DNA of 64,000 bases from Evernia prunastri (Eukaryota; Ascomycota; Lecanoromycetes; Lecanorales; Parmeliaceae): assembly GCA_003184365.1 (NCBI GenBank), contig NKYR01000011.1, positions 248,001 through 312,000 of the forward strand, in the 5' to 3' direction. Below the pieces are notes generated by a model. It saw only the letters and a program-made list of their open reading frames with translations, searched no databases and was not told the DNA's origin. This document shows positions 55,821 through 64,000 of this stretch, in pieces (position 1 is the first letter of the stretch; each line of letters opens with the position of its first letter). Both the position numbers and the translations under genes were made by a program.

Positions 55821-57607
55821 ATGGGACGCCCAAATAACGGCACTGCGCTGCGAAAGTCCTCAACGACCCACTACCAGACCTTCCCTACTCCTCCCCCCAA
55901 ATCCAAAGGCCAGCCGCCGTCAGACACCTCCAGAACCTCATCCCACGATGGACCCCATCTGGCCCGGCCGGGTTCCAAAGGTTCCAATCCTGAAGAGTCG
56001 CCTCTTCCCATCAGGCAGCTCTTTGTCTTGGCGGTCATCTCCCTCTCGGAACAGACTGCCCTAAACTCCATCGGACCTTACCTACCACAAATGGTAGCTA
56101 CATTCAAGGACGTTGACCCCGGGCAGGTTGGGCTATACGTGGGGCTCGTGGCCTCCTCTTTCGCCCTGGCACAATTCGCTACGAATTTCTTTTGGGGATG
56201 GCTGTCGGATAGAATTGGGAGAAAGCCAGTGGTGCTGACAGGTACACTGCTCACGGCTGCATGCTTCGTTGCTTTCGGGTTTTGTAAGACACTATGGCAG
56301 GCAGTAATTGTACAGGTGCTTATGGGGCTCGTGAATGGGAACCAAGGCGTGGTGTCTACATGTCTAGGCGAGATCACAGACAGGAGCAATCAGTCTCGCG
56401 CTTTCATATATTTGCCCGTCATATATGGTTTAGGTGGAATTACAGGGCCTGTTGTAGGCGGCTTGCTCGTTTCGCGGAACGCACACTTCTCGAAGGAAGA
56501 CCCCTACCCGTACATAAAGCCCAATCTGGTGTCAGCGGCTGTCCTCGTGGTCGACATGATAATCACGATGCTTTTCTTGGAAGAGAGTCTCGAAGAGGCC
56601 AGAGACCTGCCGCCATTGGGAAAGCGAGTGGGCAACCTCTTCAGCTGGGCCTGGCAATTCGCAAGCTCGAGCCGACCCAGCTACCTCCGGATCCCCCGTA
56701 GCAACCACAAGCGATCGTTCCACACTGGCGTTGGTGCCCATGATGATGAAGATGGAGAAAACTCCAATTCCGAGTCCGCGTCCCAGATCTCGATCCCGGA
56801 AATGATACCACACCACACTACAGATCTCACACAATCTCAAATATTTAATCGAGATACTATGCTACTCATGTCCACGTATCTTATCTTTCAGCTCTCCAAC
56901 ATCTCTTACAACTCGCTTTACCCTATCTTCGGTCAGGCGTCCCCGCCAAGGGGTCGGAATCTTTCCCCTAAAGAAATCGGTTTCTCGCTGGCCTTCGCAA
57001 GTGCCGCAACCATTGTGTTTCAGCTCGGCTTTTTCGGCAGGCTACGAGAGAAGTTGGGGAACAGGGTGACCTACAGGAGCTGCATGGCCGCTATGGCTTT
57101 GGCATTCATACTGACCCCGTGGGTAGGGTACAAGGACAGCAAGAATGGAGACGGAGGGATGTCTTCTGGCAAGGCATGGCTATGGGTCGAACTGGGGGTT
57201 GTACTCTTGGTGAAGTCTCTGGCCGCTGTGGGCTGCTTGACGAGCTTTCTTCTGTTGGTAAGTGTCCTACTGTCGCGTTCATTGACCAAGCTTACCTTTC
57301 GCCCAAGATTACCAACTCTGCCCCCAATCATTCCGTTCTCGGCACGCTCAATGGTCTCGCTCAGACTCTATCCGCAGCTGGCCGAGCCGTAGGTCCCTTT
57401 TTCGCCGGTGGTCTGTTCTCGCTTGGGACGCATGTAGAACCTAAGGGTGAGGCGGTAGCCTTCGGCGTCTTTGGTGGTGTAGCTTTCGTCGGATTCCTGA
57501 TGACCTTCGGAATACGTGGGGCTAAACTTGAATCTGAGGGTTGGGATGAAGAGGAGGGCAGTGATGGGGACGAGGAGGAAGACGACGAAGAGGATCAAAG
57601 GAGATAG
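55821..57607 (+). CDS. Major facilitator superfamily transporter (YCR023C/ZIFL-like)
   Basis: Exons 55821-57257 and 57308-57607 encode 578 residues. About 12 membrane helices are predicted by eye. The MFS loop 2-3 signature is FFWGWLSDRIGRKPV, and VLMGLVNGNQGVVST with GGITGPVVGGLL gives helices 4-5 of the drug-proton antiporter type. A hydrophilic loop of about 100 residues joins the halves, and the C-terminus is very acidic (EEEGSDGDEEEDDEED). Relatives export or sequester small solutes, often in the vacuolar membrane; substrate unknown. Confidence 0.92.
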
Positions 57608-58163
57608 CGAGAGTCTTGTAAGATGGGAATATAGCCTTAGATATAGACGTCCGAGGACAACAGCGATAATAATCATAGCGAAGGTGCTGGTGGTGTTTTG
57701 GCATGGGCTCGATGCGCGGCATGTAAGGAAACAGTCAGTGAGTGAAATGCTTTCAATTGGGCGGAGGATCCGGGCTATCAAGACGATTAAGGGCTATGAG
57801 TTGTATATATGAAACATATTAGGCCGCATATACAGCTGAGCTGATTACATTTAGTGCTCAGTGGCCTGGTCAACGGTGAATTCTGTGGAGGTCATGGGCT
57901 CAGGACTATCAAGAAAATTTGCATCCATAGGGGAAGCGGCTGCGAGAAGACTCGTTGCAGATTCTCAAAGTTCTTTGTCATGTCAAAGATGGCTGTTCGT
58001 GAATTGCAGGTTGTTAAAAAAGGGTCAGCGTTCGGATGTGATGCCTCGATGTGTGTTGCCTCCATAAACACTCATCCATTCGGTTCATCCATTCGGTTCA
58101 TCCATTCATTTAGTACACGGTAACCTTTGCAACTTCCACGACGTGTTTGTTTCACAAACTAAG
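57608..58163. other. Intergenic
   Basis: About 0.56 kb, same-strand spacing. A tandem CATTCGGTTCATC pair lies near 58077-58105. No gene is seen. Confidence 0.4.
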
Positions 58164-59958
58164 ATGATATATCTACCACCCTTACGACGTTTCCTTTTAC
58201 CGGCCATTGTCTTCGTGACCCTCATCATTTCCTACCGCACACTGCCTATTCCAACCTCATTGCCGTCGTTCGTCCCCAAACCAGCGCCTTCTTCTCCTCA
58301 AGGCATCCATATACCCATCTCAAATCTGCGAAACCCCCTTCCCATCGCCAATGCCTCTTACAATCATCTCTCGCCACCCAATCAATACTACTGCAACTAC
58401 CATAAGAATGAGAAGACATTGAATGACGACGCGAGCACTTCGGGACTATTGCGACCGGAGCTTGATCCCAATCTCGAACACCTCTTCAAATGTCCCATTA
58501 AGGCTAACAAATACACAAGCCACGTACGTCTACCTGACATCGTTCAGAACATCTCTCAGATCCCACCGGGCTCCTCGAAGCCAGAACCTAGAGTATTCTG
58601 GAATCCAACCGTAGTCGCGCTGCCATACTGGTCCGAGAACCAATATTTGATTGTCAGCAGGATCGTCACTGATGGCAATCACCAAGAGAACGTCTTGTGC
58701 GAAGCCAATGTCTGCTACATTGGATCTGGTGAGGATGCGAGGCCAGGAGAGAAGCCATGTACGGAGGACGATCTTCGGCACGTCGGTCCTGGTGGTGGGA
58801 TGCGATGCGCTTCAACGCCTGTGACCCTCAGTGTACCCCCAACGCCGGCAGAGAGATGTGAAGGGAATTTCATGGCGTACGTTGACATCCCGGGCTTCCA
58901 TGATCCTCGGATCTTCTGGAGCGGCAAGGGCGAACCCTTGATGATGGTCAATACTCAGTACGCCCTCCTCTTAATGACATAAGGTGGTATTGATATTCTT
59001 CAGATCACGCTACGCTTGCTTCGGCCTTTGGATCATAGATCTTCGCACTTTGCACGCGCCTCTTCAAAGGCTTCTCACCTCTTCTCCCAACCGACCTTCC
59101 CTTGGTCCCCTGAAGTCCTATTCAACTCTCACGGAGCTGACCCGCAACCCCGCGGATACCCGCTCTCAGATCGAAAAGAACTGGTTCCTCTTCTTCCCTT
59201 CCAGTGGCGAGTCGTACATCCACTACGATCTCTCCGATCCGCATGGCGGGCCTAGAGGCCGTACCTTTGCCAAACTCCTTGGAAATGGACTGACCACGAC
59301 AAACCTAACCAATCCACTAGAGCAGCCGTGTCTGCATGAACTCACCGATGCCGAGGAACCGGACAAAATGAAGAGAGGAGGGACATGGCATCAAGCAACC
59401 AACTCCCTCCGTCTTATTCTCTGCAATCGTTTCGACTATGACTGCAAAGCTAAACCAGAAAACACCGTCTTCCTCGCCATTGTCCACCGCAAATTTCCCA
59501 ACTGGCTCAAGCTGCCATTGCGCTATGAGCGTTACTTTATGGTCTGGTCGGCAACGCCGCCATTTCAGATGCTAGGTGTCAGTCAGCATCCGATTTTAAT
59601 GGGTAATGAGACGGCTTCAGGCTGGTCTGCGAGCGAAAATTGGGATGATGATCCTGCCAACGCTAAATTTGTTGCTATGACTAAGAAAACAGCTGCCAAT
59701 GCAACAGAGCCATACGGTGGCAAGAATTACTGGGCGTACTTCACCTACACGGTCAGTATCTCGTATGCCTGGGGAAGGCAGCCGAGGGCAGCGAAAGATG
59801 GGGGAGATGAAGCGCAGGATATGCATGTCGGGTATCTAGATGACGAGGTACTGTTAGCGATTGGAGTTGATGATAAAGGGCAGGCTTTCTCACGGGTGAA
59901 GGCGGGGAATCTGGTGCAGTGTTTGAAGGCTTGCCCGGGAGGAAGGAGGTTGGGCTAG
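58164..59958 (+). CDS. Type II membrane protein with five-bladed-propeller-like luminal domain (putative glycosyltransferase/glycosidase relative)
   Basis: Exons 58164-58957 and 59004-59958 (46-bp intron, giving NTQSRYACFGLW) encode 582 residues. A signal anchor (FLLPAIVFVTLIISY) follows a short basic N-terminus. The luminal region contains WNPTVV, a block ending FHDPRIFW, then SQIEKNWFLFF. The DPR and EKNW segments are reminiscent of GH130/GT108-type beta-propeller enzymes acting on mannosides. Several Cys and N-glycosylation sites (NISQ, NLTN) fit a secretory location. Function is inferred from motifs only. The start is the ATG at 58164, directly before the anchor. Confidence 0.75.
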
Positions 59959-60255
59959 AAGAGACCGCATAGGAGAAGTTCGGTGGACCGCATGTTTAGT
60001 GTTTGTTTGAGAGTTTCGGCTTGAATGGCTTTGGAGAACACTTCGAAGGGCATTATGGGAATTGACGCAGGCATCTATCAAATAGAAATAGCAACCTTCG
60101 TCTATCCGTATCTAGGTTAGGCCGTCTACCAGTCATGAAGACGCAGAGAACCGAAGCATGATTCATGTGCGCCTTCTTCCACGAATTCCTCATATTAGCA
60201 CCAGGCTCGATATCCAAGCTTTCTCTGGCCTACCATACTCGAGTGCCGCGGTTTC

Positions 60256-61624
60256 TCATCGAGCGAAATTGGCGGGTGGCTTGGTTGCTGGACCTTCAGC
60301 GGTCACATATGCCTGTACGCGATGGTAAGCTCTATCCGTCAAATGGCCCGAGCTTCGCCCTTCTGCAGATCAACTTACCCTCGTCATCCCCCCATCAACC
60401 ACAAAGTCGGTCCCGTTCACAAAGCTGCTCTCGTCGCTGGCCAGGAACAAAACGGCTTGAGCTTGCTCTATGGCTTCGCCGAAGCGGCCGGATGGGAAGT
60501 GGATCTCGCGGCGGTGGCGCTTGGCGGCATCGTCCCCGAGCCAGTCTTGAAGCAGAGGCGTGCTAAGGACGGAAGTAAGCGACAGCGCTCCCACGGAATC
60601 GATGATGGGATTTTGTCAATCGATGGCAGGGATCGGAGCTTACTTCAGAGGAGCTGGGCACAGCGCGTTAAATCGAAACCCTTCCTTCGCATGCACAATC
60701 GCCAACTCCCTCGTCATTGCCAGCACGGCGCCTTTGCTCGCCGTGTACGCCAGCTGCGGCGTCGCACTCCCCACCAACGCGACCACGCTCGCTGTATTGA
60801 TGATACTACCGACCTTCTTCTCGTGCCTACGCATGCTGAGCACAGCATGCTTGCTGCCGTACCACACCCCCTTGACGTTGATGTTGTGCGTCAAATCCCA
60901 GACCTTTTCCGGCGTATCGACAGCGTCAGCGTCGTCGCCGTGCATGATGCCGGCGTTGTTGAAAATGATGTCGACGCCGCCCCAGGAGTCGAGATGTTTG
61001 ACCATGGCTTCGACGTCGGATTCTTTGGACACGTCGCACTTGATGGTCTCGATTCGGGGCGGGTCCGGGAGTATGGAGCGGACTTTGGAGAGGGCGGTGG
61101 CGAGGGCGGGTTCGGATATGTCCGCCATGAGGACGGCGGCGCCTTCGCGGGCGAAAAGGATGGTCGTTTCCAAGCCGATGCCGCTAGGAAGGGAGTGGAA
61201 GTGTCAATGTCAGGGAATCAAAATCTCAAGAGTTTTTGGAAGAAATGAGACAAGCAGCCAGAGGGAGTACAATGCTAGCGTGACCGCAAAGGGGAAGGCA
61301 AGAATGGAAGAGTCAAGGCCAGGAAACGAATATGCAAATATACTCAGCAGATGAGAAACCAACAGAAGAGAGAAGCAACGGCCGGGGAAGCACTGGGCGC
61401 GCAGCCCGGGACTGAATTTTTTTATATTAAAAGCGCTTTACGATGAGAAGACAGATGCAGGCGAAAGCAACGTGGTACAGACTAAGGAGCAGCATGAGTG
61501 CCAAAGCAAAGAATCCAAAGCAGTCCGTTTGAAGGTTGAAGAAGTCTGGTTAGACCCACCCAGCAGCGCCAGTAATGATGGCCTTTTTGCCTTGCAGGCG
61601 TCCACCTCGTGTAGCACTTGCCAT
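60256..61624 (-). CDS. Short-chain dehydrogenase/reductase
   Basis: Exons 61624-61560, 61183-60644, 60562-60379 and 60312-60256 encode 281 residues. The split nucleotide motif TGAAGGIG is rebuilt across the first intron. NNAG, the catalytic Ser (NTASVVAL) and YTASK are all present, so it should be active. CPAPLNTPLLQDW and VVDGGMTRAYVTAEG are the usual classical-SDR C-terminal blocks. The first intron is 376 bp, far longer than any other in the window. A simple open-frame view starts the protein too late and loses the cofactor motif. NADH/NADPH preference is unclear, though the acidic Asp after beta-2 (LMADIS) suggests NAD. Confidence 0.93.
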
Positions 61625-63167
61625 GACCGAGAATGGTTTATTTTGATAGACTCTACTCGTAGTTTAGACTGTGTTGAGGCGAAGGTCAAAGACAATTGTT
61701 AAATAAGCGAATTTCAGATTGAAATTGAGGAATGTCGGAGCGGTCTCCGCTTCACGTCATGACCCTTGCGTTTCCAGGCTCAGTCTTGGCGTTCATAAAA
61801 CACTTTATGCCTAAGAGTAAATGAAAGGGTGATTTTGCATAAGGTATGCACTGCGTAAGCAATGAACCATTGAAAGATTACACGATACGCTATCGCACGT
61901 GACTTCCGGCCTCAATTGACTTATCGAGGCAAAAGATCCATACACTTTTTCAGGAGATAGGAGCTCGCGCTAATGCGCTTGATGCGTCTATGCGAGTATT
62001 GCTAGCGTGGTTTCAATTCTCCACGCTTGGCGCTGGAAACTGCGAACTATCTGTTCTGAGAATTACTTAGATACATCTGGCTTGCTCTTTACTGCGATCA
62101 CAGCGCTGATCAAATCAGAAGGACTTGGCTATCTCATATAGTCATTAAAATATTATTCCTTTGAGCGAGGTGGGTCACGTTTCGCGCGCGACTCCTCCCT
62201 CATCCAACTCCTGGATTCCATGGGAAAAGTAATCCGAAACTCCATCTCCTTTTACCCACTTTTATTAGATGTTGCTACCATCTTGAAGCCACCGACACTC
62301 ATTTTTTCCATTTGACTTAAAGTTGTGAAGTGGACAATTTGGGTGGATGGATCCGAGTGATTTTGAGTAAGAGTATCCACCAACAGAAATGCATAGAGGG
62401 AAATTTTTGCGGGCGAAAAAAATAAAATATGTAAATCATACTGTGATTTTTTTAAGTCCCACTAAGGCAAGTTTACCGGCTTCACTGTAGGACTTAGAAA
62501 TTCTAAGGCTCCCTCGATGCATTTTTTTTGGTGGATACTCTTACAATAATGATTAACCAGAGCCTATCCTCACGTTTTGGTTCCCGAGGGATCAGCCTTA
62601 GATGACAGATCTTACGTAATTGTCCTAAAGATCTCTCAGTGGCAGAATAAATTCATGGGTAGACCGTCTATGAAACCTCTGTCCGTTTGTGCTTTAGCAT
62701 CTGCAACCATTTACGATTTTGTTTCTCCAAAGCATATGATTATTGTGCATTTGGTGGGCCTGATTGGGTCTTTGACAGGGTTGTACTCAATTTTCATCGT
62801 TCTGGAGACCGTGTCCGATGAGATGATCATCGATGTGTGGGCCAGTAACCCTTGATGGCGCACAACCATCGATCAAAGCCCAGTACTGCAGCAAACGGGT
62901 GGAGTCGTACCCTGCGCCATCTCACTCAATGTGGGATCTCAGACCTGATACTATGCAAATACTGGAGCTTTTTTCCTCTTCTCCCTTTTTGCTTTCTCCC
63001 TAAAAGAGAGGACATCCTCATAAAGCAAGGGTGGCCTTCAGCCGTCATCTTTTCCAGAAAAAGCTGCTGGTTTGCTGAACATAGGCCAGTCAAATGCTCT
63101 ATCTCTGTCTCAACAACGCCCGCAACTACATTGGTCAACATCGCAAGCGCTCCGCAGATCTGCCACA
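61625..63167. other. Gene-poor interval with a MITE
   Basis: About 1.5 kb. Besides the MITE at 62370-62541 there are short open frames (for example 62577-62855) with no family resemblance. No gene can be supported. Confidence 0.5.
62370..62541. mobile_element. 172-bp Tc1/mariner-type MITE
   Basis: Terminal inverted repeats start AGAGTATCCACCAA at the left and end in its complement at the right. Similarity continues inward for about 30 bases (AAATGCAT, GAGGGA) with a few mismatches. Both ends are flanked by TA (62368-62369 and 62542-62543), the duplication made by Tc1/mariner transposases. The interior is AT-rich and non-coding, so it depends on a transposase elsewhere. Confidence 0.85.
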
Positions 63168-64000
63168 ATGATACCCGTTAACAGCTCCTGCATTGGGGCC
63201 CTCATCCTCGCTGTCTATATATCTCTAAATCCTGGGTTGGTAGCTCCATTTCCGACAAACCTCATCCGGGCTTCCAGTATTGCCAGTGCCCGGATCCCCC
63301 CAGGCATTGGATCGGAGAAAGTCTTTGTCTCCGCACAAACAGCCATTTCGCTCGTTTCCACCAGCAGCCTAGCTTTAAAAACATCTTCAGATGTAGCCAG
63401 AGTCTCGAAATCTTCACCATCCAGGTCTGCCAACACTGCTGCTACCATGTTGAGTAGTTCGACCGCGACCACTCCTTCCACTGCAATAACCCTGTCAGCG
63501 TCCTCGACCAACAACCCAAGTCCCTCCTTCAGCGCACTCGCTACCGCTGATGTTGAAGCTCTCATGGCAGATTCGTCGCCGACTTCATGGCCTGCTCTGA
63601 GCAGCATTGAGAGCTCACTCCCCACTTCAACTTCGTCGGGCTCCCAAGATGCCTCCTCATCGACGTCGAAGTCTAGCGTTAGCTCATTTACCCCTTCAGC
63701 CTCGTCGGTCTTTCAAAATATCTCATCGTCGGCGACGACGTCCAGCGTTGAGAGCTCACTTACCACGTCAGCCACCTTGGCCTCCAATGACCGCTCATCC
63801 TTGGCGACAGAGTCTAGCATAGCTACTTTCGTACCGGGTCCACCACCCAGCAATGCTCATATTGCTAGACTTGCTACAATAGTCGTTCCTTCGGTGGTAG
63901 GCGGGACAGGAGTTGGAGCAGGACTATGGTACCTTTTCTCAGCGCTGGGGGGAAAGATGATGAGGGCGCACGAGGTGGCGCGTACTCTTAGAATGGCCCA
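63168..64000 (+). CDS. Ser/Thr-rich secreted or membrane protein, 3' end outside window
   Basis: The frame opens at the ATG at 63168 and stays open to the last base (277 codons so far). Residues 1-25 look like a signal peptide (CIGALILAVYISL, then APFP). Residues about 65-225 are a Ser/Thr-rich, mucin-like stalk. Its second half is built from imperfect repeats of about 24 residues (SSIESSLPTST, SSVESSLTTSA). A hydrophobic Gly/Val segment (about residues 232-258, VVPSVVGGTGVGAGLWYLFSAL) would be a transmembrane anchor, followed by basic residues. This pattern fits wall-stress sensors and other O-mannosylated surface proteins; no cytoplasmic domain is available to decide. A later intron may change the end. 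Confidence 0.7.
   Translation, partial: MIPVNSSCIGALILAVYISLNPGLVAPFPTNLIRASSIASARIPPGIGSEKVFVSAQTAISLVSTSSLALKTSSDVARVSKSSPSRSANTAATMLSSSTATTPSTAITLSASSTNNPSPSFSALATADVEALMADSSPTSWPALSSIESSLPTSTSSGSQDASSSTSKSSVSSFTPSASSVFQNISSSATTSSVESSLTTSATLASNDRSSLATESSIATFVPGPPPSNAHIARLATIVVPSVVGGTGVGAGLWYLFSALGGKMMRAHEVARTLRMA

Noticed and set aside
60322..61248. 308-codon plus-strand frame
   Set aside because: Antisense shadow of the SDR gene, whose catalytic motifs are on the minus strand.
62577..62855. 92-residue hydrophobic frame
   Set aside because: Weak start context, no family, and located in a transposon-bearing gene-poor region.

Overview
This window looks like nuclear DNA of a filamentous ascomycete (Pezizomycotina). 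Most genes are split by short introns (about 44-99 bp) with GT(A/G)AGT-like donors and YAG acceptors. The gene families are fungal: a non-reducing polyketide synthase, an ApsB/Mto1-type microtubule organiser, a SAT4/rhodopsin-like membrane protein, a NACHT-type NLR relic and a 2EXR/F-box-like protein. I cannot fix the class or species from sequence alone. Coding models below were built by reading frames across splice sites. Every full model listed as intact closes in phase.

Layout. 1-8.7 kb: the 3' end of a methylating non-reducing PKS (PT-ACP-ACP-CMeT-esterase; its 5' half lies outside the window), the ESCRT ATPase VPS4, and a cytochrome P450. 8.7-10.7 kb is a low-complexity region between convergent genes. 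10.7-16.3 kb: a 1502-residue coiled-coil MTOC protein and a GNAT acetyltransferase. 16.3-23.0 kb is an accessory, decayed block: short tandem repeats, a MULE transposase with a frameshift, and a badly broken NLR (N-terminal helical domain, NACHT, propeller-like tail).

23.6-42.5 kb: a 2EXR/F-box-like protein, a 3-hydroxyacyl-CoA dehydrogenase-like enzyme, a small secreted cysteine-rich protein, a rhodopsin-like membrane protein with four copies of a D(I/V)GGL(L/M) motif in its tail, the mitochondrial GTPase MTG2 divergent from an AKTIP/FTS-like UBC-fold protein, a VWA protein, the peroxisomal import receptor PEX7, and a zinc-finger-like hypothetical protein.

43-46 kb is a repeat island. Three copies or partial copies of one repeat (A, B, C) carry a perfectly duplicated cloverleaf-like inverted-repeat structure. 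They are interrupted by the 3' end of an LTR retroelement and by two single N bases that probably mark assembly joins. 46.4-48.5 kb has two translation genes (NAC alpha and ribosomal protein eL14).

49.6-61.6 kb holds a FAT1-type acyl-CoA synthetase, an Mpv17/PMP22 protein, a type II membrane SGNH-like protein, an MFS transporter, a type II membrane five-bladed-propeller-like protein and a short-chain dehydrogenase. 61.6-64 kb has a 172-bp Tc1/mariner-type MITE and the start of a Ser/Thr-rich secreted or membrane protein that runs off the window.

Themes. Secondary metabolism is at the left edge (PKS, perhaps with the P450). Lipid and peroxisome functions are scattered (PEX7, FAT1, Mpv17, HAD-like enzyme). 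Three consecutive plus-strand genes at 53-60 kb could act on glycans in the secretory pathway. The most unusual material is the NLR relic, the structured repeat at 43-46 kb, and the motif-repeat tail of the rhodopsin-like protein.
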